Positions 1 through 7,962 of a stretch of 26,197 bases of DNA are shown one piece after another. The translations under genes and the position numbers were made by a program. Every line of letters starts with the position of its first letter. The stretch's first letter is position 1. The stretch is from a virus, in the IMG/VR virus record IMGVR_UViG_3300017783_000174, positions 1-26,197 of that record. One strand, 5' to 3'. Under the pieces are notes generated by a model, which saw only the letters and a list, made by a program, of their open reading frames with translations, did not search any database and was not told the DNA's origin.

Positions 1-3000
1 CTTCCATTGTGACGTCAGTTCTTTTTGTTTGAGTAAACTTACCAGCAGCCGTAGCTCCTTCTGCAAATGAGGCTCTACCTCCTTTGTCATATAGTAAACC
101 TAACTTCGTGTTAGCGATACCAGTAGCCTCACCACTTCTAGTTTCTCCTTCTGGTAAAACATCTTTAACGAACATGTCGTTGTACGATCCATCTTCGTTT
201 ACTATTTTAGTATATAAAAACTGTTGTACCGCTTTTCTTTGCTTAGCGTTTAAATCTTGATTTGCTATTATTCTTTTAGGATCAACACCTATTTGTTTAG
301 CAACAGCTTCTAAAACACCATAAAGCGCGCCAGTAGGTTTAACGTCAGATGCTTTGGTAGGTTTTTTCATCTTACCGTTTTTATCTACTTTAGCAGCATC
401 AACCAATAAGTTTTTAACACCTTTATATGTTAATCCTTTTAGATTAACCTTGTCTTTACCTTTTTGTATCTTGTCAACTCTACTATCTACTTCGTTCTTA
501 GTATCAGTTAATTCTAGTTGATCTAACACTGGCACGGGTCCGTTTACATAAGCATCTTTTCTACCAAGACTTAAGTCTTCGTTTTCAAACGCTTCCATTT
601 CAGTGGATCTATCCGCTTCTAATATGTCAGCTAACGTACCAGCCTCTCCAACTTGTTTATCTAACGATGTTTGTTCAGCGATACCTTCTTTTACATATTC
701 AGCCATAACATCACCTTTAGCTCTATATATAATAGATTTACCAGCTCCACCAGACACGCCTGTTAACCAACCAAATAAACTATCGTTTTTATCTAAACTA
801 TAATTAGTAGCATATCTCTCTGCTATTTTATCTTTTACTTTTCTAGTGAAATCTTTTAACGCTGCTGAATCTAAACCTTTAGCTAACATACCGTGATGAA
901 TTAAACCATCTAGAAGCTTACTATCAACGATCTTCATATAAGCGTCGGTATAATCATTGGAGTTTTCAAACTCAGCGTGATTTTTAAACTTAGGAGAACC
1001 ATCTTCGTTTTTAACGAAACCATCTATATCAGATCTTAAGTCTGGATTAGATTTCATGTTTAAATCTACGGCTTTAGAAAACGCAGTTTGATCAGCCCTT
1101 TCTTGCATACTTCTAGCATTGTCAACTAATTTTCCAGTAGCACCTTGAGCTGTTAACCTAGCTATAGCTCTACTTGGTTTATTGTCTCTAACTGACTTAT
1201 GATAATCTATCATAAAGTTTTTAACATCTTGTGGTGTGTCAAACTTTATTTTAGCCATATTACCAAGGTTATTTTGAGCAAACCTTCTAAATATACCCTT
1301 GACTTTATTTAAACCTTTTTCAGTTATCTCAATATCATTGTCCAACATTAACTCAGAACCAATAGCAAACATTTCCTCTCCTCTTCCTTCTCCCTCCGTA
1401 TATTGACCAGCTCTACGGTTAAATATAGCCATTCCCCTGTCTGTGAATGTCGCGTTTGCATCGTTTTGAAAAACATCTATAAGAGCAGCTCCCATCGCTG
1501 ACTGTGCAGCGGGATCTTTTTTCAAAGTATTATAAAAAGCAGCGTGTATGAACTCGTGAGCAGCGGTATTAAACATACCATCCTTAATTGATGTTTCTTT
1601 GTTTACAAGTAATTCGTAACTAGTAACCTTACCATTAGCATCAAAAACAGGTCTCATAGCACCGTAATTACTAGCGTTACCCTCAAACATGTTTAGTTTG
1701 TTTCTATGCTTCTTATTGTCTGATCTAGAATCGTCAAGCATTTTTTGTAAAGCAGGTATGTCAGCGGGGTCTGTGTTAGGATCGTTTATAGCCTGGTTCA
1801 AACCTGCCCTCATAGCATCATTCTCCATTATGTCATTAGCTAGCCCATCTGGATCTGTACTAATCTGCTCTTGAAACAAATCACTTGAATTTATTTCTTT
1901 AATATCCACACGTGGTCCACCTTGCTCTTCTACTAAAGCAGCTTGACCTCTTAGCCAATCCATTCTTTGTTGATAGCTATTTTCTACGTCTTGTGGTGGA
2001 TACTTATTTATTATCTCGTTTTTCCTAGCTTGGTTTTCGTTAACCTTATCTTGTAATCTCTGTATTTCCTCAGCTTTCTGATCTGGACTTAGAGAATCAT
2101 CAGCCATTATCATCTCAGCTCTTTCTCTATTTAACCTATTAGCATTTTCAATTTTAATAAGTTCAGCTTTCTCGCTATCTTCCATAACGTCAACTCTCTT
2201 AACGTCTTGTTCTATTAACTTGTTGCTTTCTAATATTAAATCAGATATTTCATTTAGATAGGCTTGTCTATTCTCTAGTGTAGTGTTAGGATCTTGAGCC
2301 ATCCTCTCTAATTTGTTTATTCTAGCAGAATTAGATGATACCTTTTGATTTGTATCCATTGATTTAAACGGAGCTGTCATTGCTCTATATAAACCAGGAA
2401 CCTTCATGGTACCACTAATAAGAAGACCACTAACAAATGATTCCGCAACACCATCAAAGATACCAACATCATCCCCCGCTACGGCTTTACTCCAGAAATT
2501 TTCATTCATAGTAGCTATAGCCTCTGATCCACCTTCTTCAAGGAAATCTTTACCTACAAGCGCTAAGTTATCCATAGTCCAAACCTCTCTTTTTAAGAAA
2601 TTTTTAAACCCAAGTTTAGCCGCTGGGTTACCCATAACCCCTTTCATATTCTTCATTTGACCAAGAGTAATTCTTTCAGATAAAGTTTCACCCAAAGCAC
2701 TAGCCATCGCTGTTGAATACATTTGAAGATTGGTATATTTTTTACCATACATGTCCATATCACGTCTCATGCCTCCTATTTTACCACCAAAGCTAGATCC
2801 AAATATTAAACCCTCAGCGAGTGTAACTTCTCCAAGTGCTCCCAAAGTACCCATAGCAGTTCCACCTGTAGCATACATCATAGCTAGAAGAGGTAGTTGC
2901 TGTGCGACTTGTGTTCCTGCCCACAAACCAGCGTCTGCAAAAGTTTCTATATCTCCCATTGCCATTGGTTCTGCTATAGAGTTTCTCATTTCTTCTTGAA

Positions 3001-4906
3001 AGTTAAACAAATCGTTTTTCATCTTTGATCTATGATCTATAAATCTAGGATTGTCCTCGCTCTCAGGTTTGGTTGAGTCAAAGTAAGGGTTTTCGTGTTT
3101 ACCTTCTGTTGCTAATGCTCCTTGGGACGCCAAGGCTCCGGTTACCGGGTTAACCATAGACGCTGTTGTAATAATGCCCTTCATTATTGGATGAATTTCA
3201 TTCTCGTCTATATAGTCATATAGTGCTACGTATGGATTAAAAGAATAAGCAAACTCTTCAAGATTTGCTCCTATATCAATAGCAGCGTTTGCAAGCGTGA
3301 CACCTAAAATAGTACCAGCTTGATAGTTTCTACCAATAGCTTTGAAGTAAATTGCTAAATCTTTTTCCTCAAGCTGTAGTGCTTTTTGGTTTTTGATTAG
3401 AGTACCAGCTGCGCTTTGAAGTCCTTTTCTATCAGCTATAAGAGCACTATAAGTATCACTATCTGTTTGTAGTTCTTTTCTAAGTTTAGCTATTTTAGCG
3501 TTAGCTTTATCAACCTGCTCTTGAGTAGTATATTCTTGGCTAGATATCTCCTTCATATCAGCCATTATTCTATCTCTATTTTTAGTTAACTTACTTAAAT
3601 CTTTATCTATTTTAATGACACTCCCATCAAGAACATTAAACTCTTTAACGAAACGCTCATCATCCCCCTTTAATTCCTCTAATCTTTCTTCTGCTAACTC
3701 TTCTAATATCTTCTGTTGTTCTCCTTTAGTAAAAATACCACCCTCAAAATCCTCAACAAGTTTGCTTACATTTTGACTTATTGAAGCGGCGTGACTTTCT
3801 TCGGTCATTGCCTCTAACACCTTTTTTCTAACTTGTGGATCTTTATCTTCAAACGCACTTACTCTAGCGTTAATCTTGTCTTGATGATTTTTTATTACCT
3901 CTTCGTATCCTTTTGTTCCCTCTAAACCTTCTTCTTCCATAACCTCGTTAATGGCTATTTCCAATTTAGCTTTTTTCTCTTTGTTCTTTATATTAGCAAC
4001 CCATTGGAAATCTTCCTTGTCAGTCTCTGGTTGCCATATATTTGTTAATCCACTGGTGTTATACTCCATGTCTGTAGCGTTGAGCTCAGTAGAATCATTA
4101 TCATTAAAATTAAACGCGGGAAATAAAGGTGTAACTCCATCCGCTTGAAACTGCATACTTGTTTTACCTAACTTATGATTAAAATAAACACCACCACCGC
4201 CAGTAGGCGCTTCCTGCCAAACCCAATCTGGATTATTTTGATATTTACTTACGCTAGTGTTTTCTGCATCTATATTTCTTTCTTTTTCTTGATCAAAGTC
4301 ATTTACTAGATCATATCTATCTAAAACTTGTTGATCGTTCATTAAGTTTTGATGTGTCTGGTCTTTAGTAACAGATACTTCTTCTATACTTTGTTTTAAC
4401 GGACTCACCTTATCATAAGTAACTCTTTCTTGCATCCAAGCGGTCATAGCGGTAGCGGATTCATCGTTACCATTTACATCGAATGGTTCACTTCTCTCTC
4501 CAGAGCCAACAATCTCTTCCCCATATCTATTTACTTGAGGTGGACCTATTATAACAATATTATTAGTACCAAAGCCTTGCTGTTCGAACTTAAACCCATA
4601 CCTATTATACATGGCAAGATCGTCTTGTGCTTTCTCTTCTGTTTTATCAGTTATATCAGTTGTTACTGGAGGTAGGTTTATAGGTCCATCCGTAGAATCG
4701 TCCGCCCCAGTAGATGCCCCATCTTCTCCTTCCACAGTGACATCCTCCTGTGGTGAATCCCCCTTTACTTCTTCAGGTTCTGCTGGGAAGTCTTCTTGGG
4801 TCGCTGGTTTATTTAAAGCGTTATAACGTTTTATTACAGCAGCAATATTTTCTTCAGTTTCTCCAGAGTTAACCATACTCTGAACTATATCTCTTAATTC
4901 TGCCAT
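1..4906 (-). CDS. Giant internal virion protein with HEFIH metallopeptidase motif (partial, C-terminus missing)
   Basis: An open frame of at least 1635 codons from ATG at 4906 (MAELRDIVQSMV, A/T-rich leader) that runs off the left edge with no stop. Residues 30-110 are acidic, low-complexity. About 430-490 is a likely coiled coil. Around 524-550, 574-599 and 653-710 lie Gly/Ala-rich hydrophobic stretches (QQLPLLAMMYATGG, AEGLIFGSSFGGKIGG) that could insert into a membrane. Long E/K/Q/R helices follow (about 860-955). At H1117-E-F-I-H1121 there is a zinc-metallopeptidase HExxH motif, with a candidate third ligand at E1177/E1178 in GEEMFA. The layout (long helices, hydrophobic middle, enzymatic domain) and the place as third and largest gene of the trio match ejected core proteins such as T7 gp16, but with a peptidase rather than a transglycosylase. 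It also resembles polyvalent proteins that phages inject with their DNA. Substrate unknown. Confidence 0.75.
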   Translation of the reverse strand, partial: MAELRDIVQSMVNSGETEENIAAVIKRYNALNKPATQEDFPAEPEEVKGDSPQEDVTVEGEDGASTGADDSTDGPINLPPVTTDITDKTEEKAQDDLAMYNRYGFKFEQQGFGTNNIVIIGPPQVNRYGEEIVGSGERSEPFDVNGNDESATAMTAWMQERVTYDKVSPLKQSIEEVSVTKDQTHQNLMNDQQVLDRYDLVNDFDQEKERNIDAENTSVSKYQNNPDWVWQEAPTGGGGVYFNHKLGKTSMQFQADGVTPLFPAFNFNDNDSTELNATDMEYNTSGLTNIWQPETDKEDFQWVANIKNKEKKAKLEIAINEVMEEEGLEGTKGYEEVIKNHQDKINARVSAFEDKDPQVRKKVLEAMTEESHAASISQNVSKLVEDFEGGIFTKGEQQKILEELAEERLEELKGDDERFVKEFNVLDGSVIKIDKDLSKLTKNRDRIMADMKEISSQEYTTQEQVDKANAKIAKLRKELQTDSDTYSALIADRKGLQSAAGTLIKNQKALQLEEKDLAIYFKAIGRNYQAGTILGVTLANAAIDIGANLEEFAYSFNPYVALYDYIDENEIHPIMKGIITTASMVNPVTGALASQGALATEGKHENPYFDSTKPESEDNPRFIDHRSKMKNDLFNFQEEMRNSIAEPMAMGDIETFADAGLWAGTQVAQQLPLLAMMYATGGTAMGTLGALGEVTLAEGLIFGSSFGGKIGGMRRDMDMYGKKYTNLQMYSTAMASALGETLSERITLGQMKNMKGVMGNPAAKLGFKNFLKREVWTMDNLALVGKDFLEEGGSEAIATMNENFWSKAVAGDDVGIFDGVAESFVSGLLISGTMKVPGLYRAMTAPFKSMDTNQKVSSNSARINKLERMAQDPNTTLENRQAYLNEISDLILESNKLIEQDVKRVDVMEDSEKAELIKIENANRLNRERAEMIMADDSLSPDQKAEEIQRLQDKVNENQARKNEIINKYPPQDVENSYQQRMDWLRGQAALVEEQGGPRVDIKEINSSDLFQEQISTDPDGLANDIMENDAMRAGLNQAINDPNTDPADIPALQKMLDDSRSDNKKHRNKLNMFEGNASNYGAMRPVFDANGKVTSYELLVNKETSIKDGMFNTAAHEFIHAAFYNTLKKDPAAQSAMGAALIDVFQNDANATFTDRGMAIFNRRAGQYTEGEGRGEEMFAIGSELMLDNDIEITEKGLNKVKGIFRRFAQNNLGNMAKIKFDTPQDVKNFMIDYHKSVRDNKPSRAIARLTAQGATGKLVDNARSMQERADQTAFSKAVDLNMKSNPDLRSDIDGFVKNEDGSPKFKNHAEFENSNDYTDAYMKIVDSKLLDGLIHHGMLAKGLDSAALKDFTRKVKDKIAERYATNYSLDKNDSLFGWLTGVSGGAGKSIIYRAKGDVMAEYVKEGIAEQTSLDKQVGEAGTLADILEADRSTEMEAFENEDLSLGRKDAYVNGPVPVLDQLELTDTKNEVDSRVDKIQKGKDKVNLKGLTYKGVKNLLVDAAKVDKNGKMKKPTKASDVKPTGALYGVLEAVAKQIGVDPKRIIANQDLNAKQRKAVQQFLYTKIVNEDGSYNDMFVKDVLPEGETRSGEATGIANTKLGLLYDKGGRASFAEGATAAGKFTQTKRTDVTME
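1515..1560 (-). other. HExxH zinc-binding motif
   Basis: The coding strand reads AAHEFIHAAFYNTL around residues 1115-1128 of the giant protein, the usual small-hydrophobic HExxH zinc-binding helix (the two His and the Glu). The candidate third ligand is in GEEMFA, about 56 residues downstream (positions 1361-1381), as in gluzincin-type peptidases. Frame continuity to both the start and the window edge was checked by hand. Confidence 0.75.
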
Positions 4907-4909
4907 ATA

Positions 4910-6325
4910 TTATGAATGTTTTTTAATTAACGCGTCAATATCAGCATCTGCACTAACATTTGCTTTCTTATTAGCCGCATTAGCTATGTAAGTAGATACA
5001 GATTCCATTTGCCCAGTTTGAGGATTTAAAATCTGCCCTTTAGGGTCGACACCTATTTTATTAGCTATAGCTTCTATGGACATACCCTCGTATTGTTTAA
5101 GGTTTGCTGGATCATCTAATGCTGTTAATTTTTTTAATGTTTCAGCTCTATTAGCAGCTTCTTTGTCATTAGGGTTGAAATCATCTAAACCAAGTATGTT
5201 GTTTTCTTTCTTATCTTTGTTGTAATCTTTGTTAGGTTCACCCACTATGTTCTTTAATCCTCTAGCGGCATATATATCTGTTAATATACCATGAGTTATT
5301 TCAAGATCTTTTACATTCATAACATTGTTAATCAACTCATCTTTAAACTCTTGAGGTATCTCGTCATCTGTAACACCGTTTTTACCATCTTTGTCAAGAT
5401 AAGCATATTCTGGTTTTGTTAAATCAATACCTAAAGAATCGTATGTTTTAAGGTCACTTTCCATAAGATCTATTAAATAACCCTCAACATCTAAATCGTG
5501 TTGTTCAGCAGGGTTACCATGTAACCAATCTCTTATAGCTTTGTTATCTCTTGGTATTATCTCTCCGATTTTTCTTTTCATTTCACCCTGAGTTGGTATT
5601 TGCCTAGTACCATCAATAATACCTTGTTTTATCTCCCCCTCTAAATCTATATACTTGTTACCGTTAACGGTTTCTTTTAAAATAACTTTGTCTTGCAAAT
5701 CTTGGAGAGAGTATGTTTGAAGTTCTGTTATTGGCTCACCATTTTCATCAACCTCTCCAGTATCCATATCCCACTCGTAATACATTTTACCATCTTTATA
5801 TACTGTTCTTTTAGAATCGTTTGCTAAAAAGTTTTCCATAACGTCTACATCCTCTCTACTCATAGCATCTGTACTTACAGGCATGTTGCCGTTCTCATCT
5901 TTCTGCCAACTATCAACAAACGTTTTAAGATTATCTGCATCACCAGCGTGTCTATCTTTTATCTTGTTAAGCTCTAACATTAAATCTTGTTGACACTTAG
6001 TATCTTTAGCGTCTATACACTCATACATTCTATATCTTAAGTCTTCAACTTCACTCTGCGCTTGATTAAAAGATTCTTGAGGTAACTGAGAAATGGTTTC
6101 TGATAAATTAGTAAACTCTTGGGATATTTTATCTCCAGCCGCGTTTCTTTCTTCTTTAAGTTTTTTAGCTTCGGCTTTTTTCTCTTCAGCCATCGCTGAG
6201 CCGAATGTATTGATCTGCTTGCCAATACCAGTAAGTATATCAGCCGCACCTGTATCCAACTTATCAGGACCCATCTGTTGTCCCATTTTGTAAAAATTAC
6301 CACTACCCGCTGTGTTTTCTGCCAT
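4910..6325 (-). CDS. Putative internal virion protein, 471 aa
   Basis: The middle gene of the internal-protein trio. N-terminal residues 1-45 are Gly-rich and mildly hydrophobic (GAADILTGIGKQINTFGSAM), then comes a Lys/Glu coiled-coil stretch (about 46-65) and helical segments to about 140 with two Cys (MYECIDAKDTKCQQ). The centre has charged helical and turn segments. At about 309-320, DKDGKNGVTDDE resembles an EF-hand loop, with one displaced Gly. The C-terminus has a repeat-like motif, IANKIGVDPKG, that recurs in the next gene. There is no signal peptide. The 17-nt gap before the start is A/T-rich. Proposed as a core/ejection protein from gene order, size and composition; it could instead be a scaffold or an uncharacterised virion protein. 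Confidence 0.6.
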   Translation of the reverse strand: MAENTAGSGNFYKMGQQMGPDKLDTGAADILTGIGKQINTFGSAMAEEKKAEAKKLKEERNAAGDKISQEFTNLSETISQLPQESFNQAQSEVEDLRYRMYECIDAKDTKCQQDLMLELNKIKDRHAGDADNLKTFVDSWQKDENGNMPVSTDAMSREDVDVMENFLANDSKRTVYKDGKMYYEWDMDTGEVDENGEPITELQTYSLQDLQDKVILKETVNGNKYIDLEGEIKQGIIDGTRQIPTQGEMKRKIGEIIPRDNKAIRDWLHGNPAEQHDLDVEGYLIDLMESDLKTYDSLGIDLTKPEYAYLDKDGKNGVTDDEIPQEFKDELINNVMNVKDLEITHGILTDIYAARGLKNIVGEPNKDYNKDKKENNILGLDDFNPNDKEAANRAETLKKLTALDDPANLKQYEGMSIEAIANKIGVDPKGQILNPQTGQMESVSTYIANAANKKANVSADADIDALIKKHS

Positions 6326-6342
6326 GTTTATATGTTTTTAAA

Positions 6343-6954
6343 TTATCCTCCAAGACCACTACCTAAAAGCGAGCTACCAATTCCAGCTACAGCATCTCCT
6401 TTAGCTTGCTGAGCAGCATCTTTAGCGGCTCCAGCAGCCTGAGCTTCACCAGCTGACATGTTCATTAAATTCGATGTTTTATCGTACTGTAGTTGTCTAG
6501 ACTTATCAGCACCAGCTATTTTAGCATCTTGTATTTTAGAAGCTTCTGTTGCCGCAGCTTTTTGATTAGCAGCTTCTTGATCACCAATCATCGCTCCAGC
6601 TTTAGCCGCGTCTTCAGAACCTTGGTTGGCCATTTGTTGTGCTAGTGCAGCTATACCAGAACCACCAGCAGCGCCTTTCAAACTATCCATAACGTTAGCT
6701 CTACTTTGAGCAGATTTTTGAGACTGAAGTTCCATACCTTTTTGGTTAATAGTAAGGTCCTCCATTTTGTTCTCCATGTCTTTATTTAGATTAGAAGTGT
6801 CTAAAGCTTCGTATTGCTTTTTCTTAGCATCCATTTCTGCTTTTGCTTTCTTCTGGGCTTTAGCTGCTTCTTTTTTAGCTTTATTAGCAGCACTCATTTT
6901 CATGACACCACCAACAACTCCTACAACCGCTCCCGCTGCCATTATAAAACTCAT
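6343..6954 (-). CDS. Putative internal virion protein, small Ala/Gly-rich
   Basis: A 203-aa protein rich in Ala, Lys, Gln and Gly. Residues 2-20 (FIMAAGAVVGVVGGVM) are a Gly-patterned hydrophobic stretch. A long helical, probably coiled-coil region follows (ANKAKKEAAKAQKKAKAEMDAKKKQYEAL and onward), then Ala/Gln/Gly segments ending SSLLGSGLGG. This pattern, a hydrophobic glycine-zipper start followed by long helices, is that of the smallest of the three internal core/ejection proteins of podoviruses (gp14 of T7 by position and style). It is also the first of three genes of rising size, as in T7 gp14-gp15-gp16. The start is one base past the cupin stop. Function inferred from composition and order, not from detectable homology. 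Confidence 0.62.
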   Translation of the reverse strand: MSFIMAAGAVVGVVGGVMKMSAANKAKKEAAKAQKKAKAEMDAKKKQYEALDTSNLNKDMENKMEDLTINQKGMELQSQKSAQSRANVMDSLKGAAGGSGIAALAQQMANQGSEDAAKAGAMIGDQEAANQKAAATEASKIQDAKIAGADKSRQLQYDKTSNLMNMSAGEAQAAGAAKDAAQQAKGDAVAGIGSSLLGSGLGG

Positions 6955-6955
6955 A

Positions 6956-7558
6956 TTACTCTTGTTTTAAATTAATTTCTTTTAGTATTTCCAATGCATC
7001 ACAACCAGGCGGTAGATCCTCGTACTTAGTACAAACAACTTCTTCTTCAACGTCTTCAATTGTAGTACTCTCTGTGGCATGTACTGTTATAAATATACAC
7101 TCTTCATGTGTATATATTGCTCTCTTTGTACCTGGTTTTGTAACTCCTTGATAAGGAGCTTTTATATTCTGTATTCCTTCTTCTGTTAAGATAGACATCT
7201 CACCTTTCATTAAAAAGAAAGGATGTTCTTTCTTGTGTATCTTTGTGACAATAAGCTCGTGAGCTGGATTATATATTTCCCTAATATAACAACCACCAGC
7301 GAAAGTATGTTTAACAGGGTTTGCTTTATGCATTACTTCTCCAGTGGTTCCTTGCACGCTTATTATAGCCTCTTCTAATTCCGTTATTTTTTCTCTAAAC
7401 TCTTTTCTTTGTCTTATTTCTAAACCTATCTCCCACGCTTCATCAAAATTAAAAGAATGTTTTAAACCTAACATTTCTGTTACTTGAACAAACTGAACCC
7501 TGCTTTCTTCTTTTGTTAAAGGGTTATTTTCAACCTGTTTATTTATTTCTTTGTCCAT
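6956..7558 (-). CDS. Cupin-like phage protein
   Basis: A 200-aa protein. Residues 1-65 are charged and helical (EEIRQRKEFREKITELEEAI type). Residues about 83-162 form a single cupin-like beta-barrel: KIHKKEHPFFLMKGEMSILTEEG (about 106-128, first cupin motif, with H108, H112 and E120 as candidate ligands) and GVTKPGTKRAIYTHEECIFITVHAT (about 138-162, second motif, with PxG and H151/H160). The spacing in motif 1 differs from the classic HxH, so metal binding is uncertain. I recall a family of phage cupin-like proteins with KIHKxxH...SKG and KPGTKR..Y motifs near structural or tail genes in many podo- and siphovirus genomes. Here it lies between tail-type genes and the internal-protein genes. 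An enzymatic role is not supported; a structural or sugar-binding role is possible. Confidence 0.72.
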   Translation of the reverse strand: MDKEINKQVENNPLTKEESRVQFVQVTEMLGLKHSFNFDEAWEIGLEIRQRKEFREKITELEEAIISVQGTTGEVMHKANPVKHTFAGGCYIREIYNPAHELIVTKIHKKEHPFFLMKGEMSILTEEGIQNIKAPYQGVTKPGTKRAIYTHEECIFITVHATESTTIEDVEEEVVCTKYEDLPPGCDALEILKEINLKQE

Positions 7559-7604
7559 GATTATATTTAATTAAATTTACTAATATAGTCACAGTTTTTG
7601 CTGT
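7559..7604 (-). other. 46-nt A/T-rich intergenic gap
   Basis: One of the longest gaps here outside the hairpin regions. It contains a weak 4-bp palindrome (7591-7604, ACAG...CTGT) and a TTTAATTAAA stretch next to the cupin start. I see no convincing terminator, and no promoter that matches the Bacteroidota TTTG/TAnnTTTG pattern. Confidence 0.4.
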
Positions 7605-7961
7605 TTATTTACTACTATCAAAGTAATCAGCACTAATTTGAAATATCTCTGCTTTGCTTTGAGAGTTGTTTCTTATAGTTAGTTCAGCGTAGTAACCAAG
7701 CAAACTAGACATGTTAGCTTTATTGTCTTTTGAAAATAATATAAAATCTGACGCCGATGGCCACGAAGAGCTTGTTAAATTGGTATTACATGTTATTTGA
7801 TTTAACGCATTATCAACAATTGTTATAACTCCAATCGTAACAATACTAGAAGAGTTGATAGTAAACGAAGAACTTGTTGCTGTTGGGACGTAATAAGCCA
7901 CGTCTCCAACCTGTGCAGAAACGTTTATGTCGTTTGAAAATGTAAGTGTTATTGATGCCAT
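7605..7961 (-). CDS. Small beta-rich structural protein, 118 aa
   Basis: A single-domain protein starting MASITLTFSNDINVSAQVGDVAYYVPT, which I recall as a frequently seen small protein in tail regions of uncultured marine phages, with no named function. The sequence is strands separated by short polar turns (SSFTINSSSIVTIGVITIV, NQITCNTNL, DFILFSKDNKANMSSLLGYYAELTIRNN), ending in a short helix or strand (AEIFQISADYFDSSK). One Cys is present. The size and fold prediction suit a fibre, decoration or baseplate-type component. It starts one base after the 350-aa gene. A 46-nt A/T-rich gap separates it from the next gene. Confidence 0.65.
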   Translation of the reverse strand: MASITLTFSNDINVSAQVGDVAYYVPTATSSSFTINSSSIVTIGVITIVDNALNQITCNTNLTSSSWPSASDFILFSKDNKANMSSLLGYYAELTIRNNSQSKAEIFQISADYFDSSK

Positions 7962-7962
7962 A

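Noticed and set aside
4430-4826. Plus-strand frames opposite the start of the giant internal protein
   Set aside because: Antisense to the continuous minus-strand frame that I traced from 4906 to the window edge.
6037-6303. 88-codon minus-strand frame inside the 471-aa gene
   Set aside because: An out-of-frame reading of the coiled-coil region; Lys/Leu-rich with no leader.
7591-7604. ACAG/CTGT palindrome as a terminator
   Set aside because: Only four base pairs and no T-run after it on the minus strand.
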